A stretch of 64,000 nt of DNA from Symploca sp. SIO1C2 (GTDB taxonomy: Bacteria > Cyanobacteriota > Cyanobacteriia > Cyanobacteriales > Coleofasciculaceae). The stretch covers positions 186,001-250,000 of the forward strand of contig JAAHFP010000001.1 of NCBI GenBank assembly GCA_010672925.1. Reading direction: 5' to 3'. Position numbers and translations under genes: made by a program. The notes below the pieces were generated by a model that was not told where the DNA came from, made no database searches, and worked only from the letters and a program-made list of their open reading frames with translations. Of the stretch, positions 53,291-63,111 are shown piece by piece. The stretch's first letter is position 1; the number at the start of each line of letters is the position of its first letter.

Positions 53291-54736
53291 ATGGCGATTG
53301 CTGCTTCTTCAATTAAGTTTGGCACAGATGGTTGGCGGGGACTAATTGCTGCCGATTTCACTTTTGAGAGTTTGAGTTTAGTTGCACCTCTAGCAGCTAA
53401 AGTTCTGGCAGATACTTATGGTAAGGAGACCGGTAGTAACACCATTATTGTGGGTTATGACCGACGCTTCATGGCCGAAGACTTTGCTCAAAAGACAGCG
53501 GAGGTAGTTACTGCTGCTGGATTTGATGTACTGTTATCTGAAAGTTATGCTCCAACTCCAGCTTTCAGTTGGGCAGCAAAACAACAGAGCGCTTTGGGAG
53601 CGTTAGTGCTGACAGCAAGTCACAATCCTGCGGGATATTTGGGCTTGAAGGTCAAAGGGTCTTTTGGTGGCTCAGTGGCTCCAGAAATCACAAAAAAAAT
53701 TGAAGCTTTACTTTCTCAGCCCCTGGCGGCAGCTGAGACTTCAGGAAGCATCAAAACCTTCGACCCTTGGTTAAGCTACTGTGAGGGATTACGAACTAAA
53801 GTGGAACTTGCCAAGATTCAGGACTTAATTCGTCAAGGGAAGTTGAGCGTTTTCGCTGATGTGATGAATGGAGCCGCAGCAGGGGGTTTGAGTCGGATAT
53901 TAGAAGTGCCAATTCAGGAAGTTAATAGTGCCCGAGATCCTTTGTTTGGCGGAGGGGCTCCAGAACCATTACCACGGTATCTTTCTCAGTTACAAAGATT
54001 ACTGAGAACTCACAAACGTCAAGAGGGTAGCAGCCTAAGGATAGGGTTAGTATTTGATGGAGATAGCGATCGCATTGCTGCAGTTGATGGTGAAGGGAAT
54101 TTCCTGAGCTCCCAAATTCTCATCCCCATCCTAATTGAACATTTGGCTTCCCGACGTCAGTATACAGGGGAAGTGGTGAAAACCCTCAGCGGCATGGATT
54201 TAATTCCCCGGGTTGCTCAACTGTATCAGCTGCCAGTATACGAGACTCCTATAGGCTACAAGTATATTGCCGATCGTATGCTCTCAACTCCAGTTTTACT
54301 AGGAGGTGAGGAATCGGGAGGTATTGGTTATGGTAATCATATTCCTGAGCGAGATGCTCTGTTATCAGCTCTTTATCTACTCGAAGCGATCGCTAATTCC
54401 GGACTTGATTTAAGTGCCCTCTACCAAAGTTTACAAGAACGCACTGGTTATTCCTCTGCCTACGACCGCATTGATTTGCATCTATCGGGTATGGAAGTGC
54501 GATCGCGTCTGTTAGAACAGTTACAGAATCAACCTTTGACAGAAATTGACGGTCAACAGGTAGTTGATTGTCAAACCACCGATGGTTACAAATTCCGTTT
54601 AGCTAACGACAGCTGGTTGCTTATTCGCTTCAGTGGTACTGAACCGGTATTAAGACTATACTGTGAAGCTGCTACTTTAGCTCAGGCACGTCATACTCTT
54701 AATTGGGCTAAAAATTGGGCAAATTCTGTCAATTAA
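53291..54736 (+). CDS. Phosphoglucomutase/phosphomannomutase family protein
   Basis: The 481-residue enzyme belongs to the alpha-D-phosphohexomutase superfamily. Domain I carries the catalytic serine motif TASHNP (Ser110), domain II the metal-binding DGDSDR (256-261), domain III the sugar-binding GGEESGGIGYG and domain IV the phosphate-binding RFSGTEPVLR. It interconverts hexose 1- and 6-phosphates for glycogen, sucrose or cell-wall sugar synthesis. All four motifs are intact. Whether glucose or mannose is preferred cannot be told from this. ATG 53291 begins the IKFGTDGWRG motif region directly. Confidence 0.95.
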   Translation: MAIAASSIKFGTDGWRGLIAADFTFESLSLVAPLAAKVLADTYGKETGSNTIIVGYDRRFMAEDFAQKTAEVVTAAGFDVLLSESYAPTPAFSWAAKQQSALGALVLTASHNPAGYLGLKVKGSFGGSVAPEITKKIEALLSQPLAAAETSGSIKTFDPWLSYCEGLRTKVELAKIQDLIRQGKLSVFADVMNGAAAGGLSRILEVPIQEVNSARDPLFGGGAPEPLPRYLSQLQRLLRTHKRQEGSSLRIGLVFDGDSDRIAAVDGEGNFLSSQILIPILIEHLASRRQYTGEVVKTLSGMDLIPRVAQLYQLPVYETPIGYKYIADRMLSTPVLLGGEESGGIGYGNHIPERDALLSALYLLEAIANSGLDLSALYQSLQERTGYSSAYDRIDLHLSGMEVRSRLLEQLQNQPLTEIDGQQVVDCQTTDGYKFRLANDSWLLIRFSGTEPVLRLYCEAATLAQARHTLNWAKNWANSVN

Positions 54737-55287
54737 TCATTTGTTATTGGTTATTGGTTATTGGTCATTTGTTATTGGTCAATCGTAACAAGAAGTGACA
54801 TACTCCCGACGCTAACCTAAGCAAGAGGTATAGCGCGGGGGGTGAAGGAAATTTTCGTGGTATTTCCATTCTCCGCGTCTCCTTGTCTGGTGCGGGGTGA
54901 ACGAAATTTTGGGTGGGATTTCTTGAGCTTTGTCTCCAAAAATTATCAGTTCTCTCTTCTTCCTCAGCTCCCCAGCTCCTGCGCTCCCCACCCCTTTTTT
55001 CGCGGGTGAACGAAATTTTGGGTGGGATTTCTTGAGTTTTGTATCCAATAGCTATAAGTTCTCTCTTGTCCTCCAGCTTCCTCAGCTCCCTCAGCTTCCT
55101 CAGCTCCCTCAGCTTCCTCAGCTCCCTCAGCTTCCTCAGCTTCCTCAGCTCCCTCAGCTCCTCACACCCCCACACCTTTTTTCGCTCACCCTTTTTTCGC
55201 TCACCCTAGCGCGGGTTTCTTCGGGACTCCAGCTATTGCGAGAGGACATTAACTGAACTTGAAGAACGGATTACCCACCGCAATTGC
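54737..55287. repeat. Repeat cluster: ACGAAATTTTGGGTGGGATT copies and CAGCTTCCT nonamers
   Basis: Two copies of an element starting GGGTGAACGAAATTTT are at about 54896-54960 and 55005-55062; a third is at about 39012-39075. From 55075 to 55163 about ten nonamers of the CAGCTCCCT/CAGCTTCCT type follow. GCTCACCCTTTTTTCGC units occur at 55185-55205. ATTGGTTATTGGTT units are at 54745-54775. Reading frames in this zone are not credible genes. Confidence 0.85.
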
Positions 55288-56421
55288 CTAAGCTGCTGCT
55301 GACATTGATGGGGAAGTAACAACTGCTCTATAGTAATTTTGCAGTTGACGGGTGGCTGCTGACCAACTCCATCGTTCTGCTTCTATCCTAGCGTTGTGGC
55401 GTAAGCTATCTCGCTCCTCTTGCTGCTCTAGTAAACGTTGGGTAGCAACGATCGCTCCTTGGTCATCTGCGGGTTCAAACAAGTAGCCATTAACACCATC
55501 TGTTACAATATCGGGAATTCCTCCAGACCTTGCTGCCACTACTGGACAACCAGCTGCCATTGCTTCTAACAGCACTAATCCTAAGGTCTCTGTTCTTGAG
55601 GGAAAGATAAAGGCATCAGCAGAGGCAAAGGCAGAACCTAATGGTTTACCAGTGAGGTAACCAACAAAGTGAGTTGGTGTATCAGCAAAGTGCTTTTCTA
55701 AGGCACTGCGATGGGGTCCGTCACCAACTAATGCCAGACGAGCACCAGGGATAGCTTCTAGCACAGGCTTAATGCGCTCAATTTCTTTTTCTGGAGAAAG
55801 ACGTCCGACATAAAGGAGCAAGGGATTTTCTGGGTGTCCCTGAGAAAGATGCGATCGCGTTTCTAAGGATGCTAGTTCAGGTTGAAAGGTTTCTGTATCT
55901 ACTCCTCGTTGCCACAAATCTAATTTTTCTACACCATGTCCTCTGAGTTCTTCTACCATTGCCGTTGATGTACATAAATTCAGTTGAGCTTGGTTATGAA
56001 CTGCCTTAATTAATTCCCACATTACAGGTTCTAGCATTCCTAGTCCGTAATGTTGAAGATACTGGGGTAAATGAGTGTGGTAAGAAGCTATTAAGGGAAT
56101 TTGCATCGTTTTAGCATAGTACACACCAGCTAAACCCAATACCGCTGGATTAACCACATGAATCAAATCTGGTTTAAATTTTTCTAAAGCTACACCAATA
56201 GAAGGTCGTGGCAGTGATAGTTTCAGCTCTGGATACAGAGGTAGTGGAAAACCGGAGACCCCGTAAATTTTTGCTCCTTTGTATTCTGTCAACCCACCAT
56301 CTGGGGACACAATTAGCACTTGGTCGCCATTACGCTGTAAATGTTCGACTGTATGGCGCAGTCTGGTTACGATGCCGTCAACTTTGGGTAAAAAAGTTTC
56401 GGTTAATAGAGCTATGTGCAT
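55288..56421 (-). CDS. sqdX: Sulfoquinovosyltransferase SqdX (GT4)
   Basis: The 377-residue GT4 enzyme starts MHIALLTETFLPKVDGIVTR and includes ASYHTHLPQYLQHYGLG, LLLYVGRLSPEKEIERIKPV, and FPSRTETLGLVLLEAMAAGC with the family E-x7-E pair. These are characteristic of SqdX/SQD2, which transfers sulfoquinovose from UDP-sulfoquinovose to diacylglycerol, the last step of sulfolipid synthesis at the membrane. The gene for the first step, sqdB, is close by on the same strand (57187-58404). Both are probably constitutive housekeeping genes for thylakoid lipid. Confidence 0.93.
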   Translation of the reverse strand: MHIALLTETFLPKVDGIVTRLRHTVEHLQRNGDQVLIVSPDGGLTEYKGAKIYGVSGFPLPLYPELKLSLPRPSIGVALEKFKPDLIHVVNPAVLGLAGVYYAKTMQIPLIASYHTHLPQYLQHYGLGMLEPVMWELIKAVHNQAQLNLCTSTAMVEELRGHGVEKLDLWQRGVDTETFQPELASLETRSHLSQGHPENPLLLYVGRLSPEKEIERIKPVLEAIPGARLALVGDGPHRSALEKHFADTPTHFVGYLTGKPLGSAFASADAFIFPSRTETLGLVLLEAMAAGCPVVAARSGGIPDIVTDGVNGYLFEPADDQGAIVATQRLLEQQEERDSLRHNARIEAERWSWSAATRQLQNYYRAVVTSPSMSAAA

Positions 56422-56535
56422 TGTTAGGTGTTAGTTGTTAGGTTTTAGGTATTAGGTATTAGTTTTTTTTAACAGTAGTATACAGACAACAGGGAATCGT
56501 TGCTTTTCTTGCAAGAAGTTGGCTTTGTTGAATTT

Positions 56536-56820
56536 TCAATCTAGAGTACAAATTCCATGAATACCAATAGCTACAATTACACCACCTAACAAGACTCCTA
56601 CTCCTTCAGCAAAACAATTTACTCTGTGTCTTTGCTCCGCTGCTTGGGCAATGGACAAGTCACGTATCGTTGATGATCGAGCTTGAGACAGCTCCTGGTA
56701 AGATTGATAGGCGTCTTCTAAGGCTATCCACTCAGGAAATAAGTAGTAGGCACTTGCGGCAGAAGCAGTGAAACCAGGTAGCACAACTAACAGTAAGAGA
56801 ATCGTCTTTCGTAGCTTCAT
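56536..56820 (-). CDS. Small membrane protein between sqdB and sqdX
   Basis: The 94-residue protein has an N-terminal hydrophobic helix (MKLRKTILLLLVVLPGFTAS), a polar helical part (LEDAYQSYQELSQARSSTIR) and a second hydrophobic helix (about 68-88: CFAEGVGVLLGGVIVAIGIHG). ATG 56820 begins the first helix; the frame extends upstream without likely coding meaning. No family recognised. Same strand as sqdB and sqdX, but a strong hairpin separates it from sqdB, so co-transcription is uncertain. Confidence 0.65.
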   Translation of the reverse strand: MKLRKTILLLLVVLPGFTASAASAYYLFPEWIALEDAYQSYQELSQARSSTIRDLSIAQAAEQRHRVNCFAEGVGVLLGGVIVAIGIHGICTLD

Positions 56821-56930
56821 TAAATAGGTTAAGATAACATCTTCAAAAGACAAAGGGTAGCAATAGCAATACCTATTGCCCTTTGTCCAATGGGGACTAT
56901 TTAAAGGGTCGTGAATTTTGTCAACTCCCA

Positions 56931-57025
56931 TATAGCAGTTGCCAGGGCGGTTCAGAAATTCTCAGGTACAGCAAGTTAGCAAGGGGCTTAAGCCCCTTGT
57001 CCTAATCACCTTGGCAGTTGCTATA
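56931..57025. mobile_element. Inverted-repeat element with inner 20-bp palindrome
   Basis: TATAGCAGTTGCCA at 56931-56944 and TGGCAGTTGCTATA at 57012-57025 pair at 12 of 14 positions. CAAGGGGCTTAAGCCCCTTG at 56980-56999 is a perfect palindrome inside. The whole 95-bp segment can fold as a nested hairpin and has the look of a miniature element. Confidence 0.6.
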
Positions 57026-57060
57026 TATGGTGTTTTAGAGCTCACAAAACACCATATATA
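57022..57060 (-). terminator. 15-bp perfect hairpin downstream of sqdB
   Basis: TATATATGGTGTTTT at 57022-57036 pairs exactly with 57046-57060, with a 9-nt loop. On the minus strand it follows the sqdB stop codon by about 130 bp. It has no U-run, so it could be a terminator or an RNA-stabilising structure. Confidence 0.5.
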
Positions 57061-57186
57061 GAAAAACCCAAGGGGTAAGAAAAATTGTATTCCGCTTCCT
57101 CAGCTCCCTCAGCTCCCTCAGCTCTTTTGACAACGACATCTTTACCTTAACTTGTCACCAATGCCCCCTGTCTATTGTCTGCTCAG

Positions 57187-58458
<1,272 letters not shown>

Positions 58459-58575
58459 TTATGTCCCCAGTGACACCCTCTGCCTCTTTAGTGATCTACT
58501 TCATTTCATCAATTTCTACTTTCTAAGTTTATATGGATAGTAAGGGAGTAGAAGTCATTACCATAATTAACTGGC

Positions 58576-58620
58576 GGAAATAGCCCAAAGCGTGAAAAAA
58601 GGTTGAAAAAGCTTACTGTA
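58576..58620 (+). promoter_or_regulatory. Conserved non-coding element shared with 32193-32235
   Basis: GCCCAAAGCGTGAAAAA, a short spacer and GAAAAAGCTTACT match the copy upstream of the hpsE-like gene. Here it ends about 40 bp before the start codon of the ZIP-like gene at 58661, a position suited to a promoter or leader element. Confidence 0.4.
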
Positions 58621-58660
58621 CAAATTTTCTGCCCAACTACCACTTGCTTTTAGTTTGCCT

Positions 58661-59941
58661 ATGTCAACTACATCAACTACAGCCTTGTTACAAGGGGTCT
58701 TAGGAGCTTCAAGTTTAGTCTTAGGAGCCTGCGTCGGTGTTTTTTGGCAACCGAACCGAACTATTTCTGCTGCTATTATGGCGTTTGGGAGTGGGACATT
58801 GCTCTGTGCGATCGCTTTTGAAATTACTCTACCGGCATATCAAAATAGTGGTTTTTTGCCTCTCTTCCTGGGGTTTCTACTTGGTGGTATCCTCTTTACT
58901 GGTTTAACAGAATATATTGACCAGCATGGTGGATTTTTGCGCAAGCCTGCCTCTAGTCGCCGTTACCTGTTTGAACATCGTCAGGAACAAACCTCAGATA
59001 TTCTCAACCGCATTGCTCACATTGAAGTCATACAAAACCTTTCAGAGGGAGAGAAACAGGCAATTGTGCCCTTCCTCAAGCCAGTTTTTGCTCAACCCGG
59101 AGACATAATTTGTCAAGAGGGAGAGCCAGGAGATCACTTTTATATGGTTGTCAATGGTGAAGCCGAAGTGATCAAAGACCGGAAATTGGTTAACACGATG
59201 AAACCGGGGGAAGTATTCGGCGAAATGTCACTATTGACAGGAGAACCTCGTTCTGCTACAGTAACTGCTCGCACTCCCATGGAGCTGTACCAGATTAACC
59301 AAGAAGACTTTAACAGTGTACTTGCTTTATCTCCTCATATGGCATGGGCAATCAGTCGTTCTTTAGCTCGGCGACTGCGATTTGCTACTGACTCCAGGGT
59401 TGCCGTAGAACATAATTTAGACCGTTGGCGGCAAAGTTTGATCGATCAGGTGGAATTAGACCTGTTGCTTCGGGAAGATTCTACTACATTAGAAGGACTG
59501 CTCCAACGTTCTGCTCCTTTAGCCATTGTTGTTGGTACTTTAATTGATAATATTCCCGAATCAGCAGTGATTGGAATGAATGTGGGGGAGAGTCATTTCA
59601 GTTGGTCATTTTTGCTAGCTGTATTTATTTCCAATTTCCCAGAGGCTTTATCCAGTGCAGTAGGCATGAAACAGGCAGGAACTAAAACCATGCAAATTTT
59701 GGGTTTGTGGATGGGAGTGGTCATCTTGTGTGGTTTGTGTGCTGCGGTTGGCTACTCTTTAAAAAATAATACATCTGAATTATTTGTTAGCTTAGCTCAG
59801 GCTGTTGCTGGCGGGGCAATTCTGGCAATGTTGGCTAGTACGATGATGCCAGAAGCCTATGAGCTAGGAGGTGGTTCTGTTTCTTTTTCAACTATTTTAG
59901 GCTTCCTACTAGGTTTTTTGATCGCTTCAACTTCATTTTAA
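58661..59941 (+). CDS. ZIP-like metal transporter with inserted cyclic-nucleotide-binding domain
   Basis: The 426-residue protein has three membrane helices (about 8-90) and then a cytoplasmic insert (about 100-260) holding a complete cyclic-nucleotide-binding fold: VFAQPGDIICQEGEPGDHFY, GEVFGEMSLLTGEPRSATV. The remaining helices (about 285-425) contain DNIPESAVIGMN and ISNFPEALSSAVGMKQAG, which resemble the HNxPEG and E-x-x metal motifs of ZIP transporters, with Asp replacing the first His. The insert sits where ZIP proteins have their variable loop. This suggests transport gated by cAMP or cGMP. ATG 58661 was chosen over TTG 58655. Confidence 0.85.
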   Translation: MSTTSTTALLQGVLGASSLVLGACVGVFWQPNRTISAAIMAFGSGTLLCAIAFEITLPAYQNSGFLPLFLGFLLGGILFTGLTEYIDQHGGFLRKPASSRRYLFEHRQEQTSDILNRIAHIEVIQNLSEGEKQAIVPFLKPVFAQPGDIICQEGEPGDHFYMVVNGEAEVIKDRKLVNTMKPGEVFGEMSLLTGEPRSATVTARTPMELYQINQEDFNSVLALSPHMAWAISRSLARRLRFATDSRVAVEHNLDRWRQSLIDQVELDLLLREDSTTLEGLLQRSAPLAIVVGTLIDNIPESAVIGMNVGESHFSWSFLLAVFISNFPEALSSAVGMKQAGTKTMQILGLWMGVVILCGLCAAVGYSLKNNTSELFVSLAQAVAGGAILAMLASTMMPEAYELGGGSVSFSTILGFLLGFLIASTSF

Positions 59942-60095
59942 TAAGCGCCTAAGGGGGAATGCAAAATTTGCCTCGCTTTGCTCACCATGCTACGCAAACA
60001 AAATTCAAAATTCAAAATTGATGAAAATTGCAGAAAAAGGAGTAAGAAATAACACATAATTTTATTTTTATTCTCCAATTCCCAATTCCCAATTC

Positions 60096-61334
60096 TTAAC
60101 TTGGTCTTTGAATAATTTTTTCCAGAACCCGCCGCTTAGCTTTGGGATCAATACCAATCAGGCGCACATATTCTCCCTGATACTCTTCTAGAAATTCATC
60201 TAAAGCCATAATTACTTCCGATGCTTCATTACTAGGAAAATTGATACCAGATTGCCAAGCATTATTTCGCACTCGACGTTCATTAGCATGTTCTAGACTG
60301 AGGCGATAACCTTGGGCTAAAAACTCACGGATTTGTTTTTGGGTATCTAGAGCAATCAGTTTTCTAGAGGGGTGAGAGAGATTTTGCACGGAATTTCCAT
60401 TCGACTCGTCTCCATGTCTCCGGGTCTCCGTGTCTCCGTGTCTCCGTGTCTCTCCCAAGACCTTATTGTACTCTTTTGCAAGTTTCAGGGTCTCCACCTG
60501 TTCTTGTTCACTCCTCATCATTTCCCCAAATTCCACTAAGCGAGACAAGGTAAAATTTGGTTTGGGAAATTGTGGTGGGCCTTCGACACTGTTAATTACA
60601 CGGGAAGAAATTTTGTCAACCCCAATTTGGTGGATAAACTCACGGATTTGTTCATCATAAATCCGCGATCGCAAAGCACTAAAAAAGTCAATTGCTTGCT
60701 GGGGAAAGCTATCTACTAACTCTTCTATGTCAGCACTAGTCAGTCCATCTTCAGCAAAGATACCACCGACAATGCCAATACGGTCTTCTCTGTTAGGTTC
60801 CCAGTAAAACTTTTCCATCCTACCATCCCGAATCAACGGTGCATACAGGGTGGAAAAGTCATTGCCTGTGACAATGATAGGAATACGCTGTAGGGGGTTG
60901 GAGTCATAACTGCCAGGGAGCTGCACATCAGTAGGACTATCGGCAATATTCATCAATGTGCCATTCACTAATTGAGTATTCACCGTATATTGAGTACCGC
61001 GATCAATCCTTCCTGCTCCGATATCTAAGTCATTGATGATCAGCACAAACATTTTCCCCCGCACCTTCACCATCTCCGCTGCTTCTCGATAGCGCAGACG
61101 GATCAATCGCCCTGGATCCCCAGCATCTGGACTTTCTAGCTCCCCAGCTGACATCCGCACTGCCTCAATACCCATGCGCTCAAAGACTAGCTCACACTGA
61201 AAAGATTTACCTTCTCCCTTTCGTCCATGAATACCAAGAATCAGGGGTACGCGGACATGAGGAAGTTCAAGGTAATTTTTGGTGATGTGGATTGCTAGTT
61301 TATCGAGAAAGTGGGGAGAAATGTAGTAGCTCAT
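60096..61334 (-). CDS. rca: Rubisco activase with RbcS-like (SSUL) C-terminal domain
   Basis: The 412-residue AAA+ protein has Walker A GRKGEGKS (37-44), Walker B in LIINDLD and the sensor region IVTGNDFSTLYAPLIRDGRM. It remodels inhibited Rubisco. The C-terminal domain (about 325-405: REFLAQGYRLSLEHANERRV, EVIMALDEFLEEYQGEYVRL) is the RbcS-like SSUL module that anchors cyanobacterial Rca in carboxysomes. The linker at about 291-306 contains two near-identical GETRRHGD-type units encoded by GGAGACACGGAGACAC repeats, a tandem repeat expansion. ATG 61334 was chosen over TTG 61337. No Rubisco genes are in this window. Confidence 0.93.
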   Translation of the reverse strand: MSYYISPHFLDKLAIHITKNYLELPHVRVPLILGIHGRKGEGKSFQCELVFERMGIEAVRMSAGELESPDAGDPGRLIRLRYREAAEMVKVRGKMFVLIINDLDIGAGRIDRGTQYTVNTQLVNGTLMNIADSPTDVQLPGSYDSNPLQRIPIIVTGNDFSTLYAPLIRDGRMEKFYWEPNREDRIGIVGGIFAEDGLTSADIEELVDSFPQQAIDFFSALRSRIYDEQIREFIHQIGVDKISSRVINSVEGPPQFPKPNFTLSRLVEFGEMMRSEQEQVETLKLAKEYNKVLGETRRHGDTETRRHGDESNGNSVQNLSHPSRKLIALDTQKQIREFLAQGYRLSLEHANERRVRNNAWQSGINFPSNEASEVIMALDEFLEEYQGEYVRLIGIDPKAKRRVLEKIIQRPS

Positions 61335-61521
61335 CAAATTCCAACAGGACTTAGGCAGCTACACTACTTTACCAGATGGTAGGTGTGGGGAGTGTGGGGA
61401 GATAAAGGAGGATATTCTCTATTCCCAAACAACAAACAACAATTCCTGATCGTTTCCCAATCAGGAGGAAATAAGTAAAGGTTTGATGATCAACTCTTTA
61501 TTTAATCTGGAGAGTATATAA

Positions 61522-61722
61522 ATGTATAACGACAGACAAACATTACTTGAGCAAACTTTACTAGAAGAAATAAATCGACATACTGTCAGCACTAACCATA
61601 ACCAACAAGCATCCACATCACCAGAAAGTCACCAGGCCAAGCATTCTGAGCCCAATGTTCAAGATGAAAGCGATTATATTGATAGCTGGTACGATGGTCT
61701 AATTGGCACATCAGAGGATTAA
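61522..61722 (+). CDS. Small acidic hypothetical protein
   Basis: The 66-residue product (MYNDRQTLLEQTLLEEINRH ... DESDYIDSWYDGLIGTSED) is polar and acidic, with an N-terminal helix and a disordered middle. GGAGAG precedes ATG 61522 by eight bases, which supports translation. No family recognised. Its stop codon is four bases from an inverted-repeat element. Confidence 0.5.
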   Translation: MYNDRQTLLEQTLLEEINRHTVSTNHNQQASTSPESHQAKHSEPNVQDESDYIDSWYDGLIGTSED

Positions 61723-61725
61723 AGT

Positions 61726-61944
61726 AGGGGCGCACTGAAGTGCATTGGTGACAACTTAAGGATAAAAGTGCTTAAAGCTGGGGAGCAGAGGAACGGAGGA
61801 GCAAGAGAATGCTGCTGTCGCTGACTCTTTCTTCTGTTAATCCGCTAGGGTAAGGCTACCCACTCAGTTGAAGTAGAACTTCTCGGAAGCATCAATTGGC
61901 AAGGGTTGTGGCTTAAGTTGACACCAATGACCGAAGTGCGCCCT
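61726..61944. mobile_element. 219-bp element with ~34-bp terminal inverted repeats
   Basis: AGGGGCGCACTGAAGTGCAT continuing to AACTTAAG (61726-61760) pairs with 61912-61944, whose reverse complement reads AGGGCGCACTTCGGTCATTG and so on, with few mismatches. The GCATTGGTGACAA-TTAAGG part also occurs singly near 39091 and, inverted, near 57150. There is no coding capacity. Its right end abuts the stop codon of the ACT-domain gene. Confidence 0.7.
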
Positions 61945-62690
61945 CAAAACCTGCTACTATCCTGCTGAGAGCAGCTACCCAGTAATCTTTGCCGCACACC
62001 CTCGGCAATTTTGTGCCCCAAATATTCTGGGATCAAGCCTTCGTTAGGTCCCAACAAGTATAAGATTATCCTAGTTCGTCCACGCCACACCAACAAATTT
62101 GCATTGACTACCAGTAAATCTTCTTGCCAGATCGCCGACATCACTTTGTAAAATAGACCTGGCTGATTGTCTGCCTCAATCAATAATGCTGGTAGATGGA
62201 AAACCGGGTCTACATAGAATTCTGTTTCTACCCGTTCTAAGCCAGCATCAAGATTGAATTCTACTGCCAGCATCTCTTCAACTTCAAAGCTCCCGGCCAA
62301 AGCTTCTTGAATAGCGCGACAGACATTTTCTGCCGTCTGCTCCGTCAGAGCTTTTTTGCCACGGGAAACAATTAACTTGATAAATACCAGCATTGGTGTC
62401 TTGATTTGACCGTAGAGACTAAGGTTATGGATAGTTAGTCCATAGGCAGCCAAAACACCAAAAATGTCGCTTAGGAGAAAAGACTGATTGCGGTAAGCAA
62501 AATGTAGTGCACTTTTGGAGCTCTCCGATTTGATCTCAATTACTGCACGCTTAGTTTTGTAAAGTCGATAGGCAAATCTGAGGTTTTGTAACTGTATCTC
62601 ACTATTGACAAATTGCTCATAAAACTTAGGAAACGCTTTATTGAAGCGCTTCAGAAGTTCTCGTGTGGATGATTTCAAACCCGCAGTCAT
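61944..62690 (-). CDS. ACT-domain regulatory protein
   Basis: The 248-residue protein appears to contain two ACT-like folds: about 70-140 (FLLSDIFGVLAAYGLTIHNL) and about 160-235 (ALLIEADNQPGLFYKVMSAI, then IILYLLGPNEG). ACT domains bind amino acids or nucleotides and regulate enzymes, as in GlnD. No catalytic domain is present, so it is probably a free-standing sensor. The stop codon TGA is formed at the border of the adjacent inverted-repeat element, so the last residues (SCSQQDSSRF) may be non-native. Family call by pattern. Confidence 0.78.
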   Translation of the reverse strand: MTAGLKSSTRELLKRFNKAFPKFYEQFVNSEIQLQNLRFAYRLYKTKRAVIEIKSESSKSALHFAYRNQSFLLSDIFGVLAAYGLTIHNLSLYGQIKTPMLVFIKLIVSRGKKALTEQTAENVCRAIQEALAGSFEVEEMLAVEFNLDAGLERVETEFYVDPVFHLPALLIEADNQPGLFYKVMSAIWQEDLLVVNANLLVWRGRTRIILYLLGPNEGLIPEYLGHKIAEGVRQRLLGSCSQQDSSRF

Positions 62691-63111
62691 AATTAGGGGT
62701 GGTATGCTTCGCTACTTTCACCAAGCTTGGCTCGGTGACCAGAAGCAGCTAGGTATCATTTGAGGAAGAATCAGCATATATCTGGTTAGTCTCTCAAAAA
62801 TTCTGCCCGGTGGCTTTAGTCTATATTAGATGCTAATTTATCTGACGACTTCCGGTTTAGCTTTTTTTTTGTTCTCCTTGTGCTCTGGTGATCACTATAG
62901 TGCTTTGGAGAAAGAGTCGCGCCTTTTGTCAACTCTCATATAAGGAAGATTGTACCGAAAGCTTTACATCAAGTCTGGTAGTATAGGAGTATGTTACGAT
63001 AGCTGCTATTATTAAATCTGGTCTCAATCAAGCAGTAAGTCTAATCCGTCAGGAAAGACATTCTGCCGAACTTTGGGTAAGAAATTAGAAAAATGCCACG
63101 GCAACATCTGC
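62691..63111. other. Intergenic region upstream of GNAT gene
   Basis: A dispersed-repeat piece TAGGGGTGGTATGCTTCGCT lies at 62694-62713, just before the ACT gene start. The remainder should hold divergent promoters. Open frames upstream of 63112 (from TTG 63073) are not thought to belong to the acetyltransferase. Confidence 0.45.

Noticed and set aside
55157-55185. CTCCTCACAC string followed by a T-run, resembling the core of the small RNA Yfr1
   Set aside because: It sits inside a CAGCTCCCT repeat tract and the stem-loops expected around the Yfr1 core are not seen.
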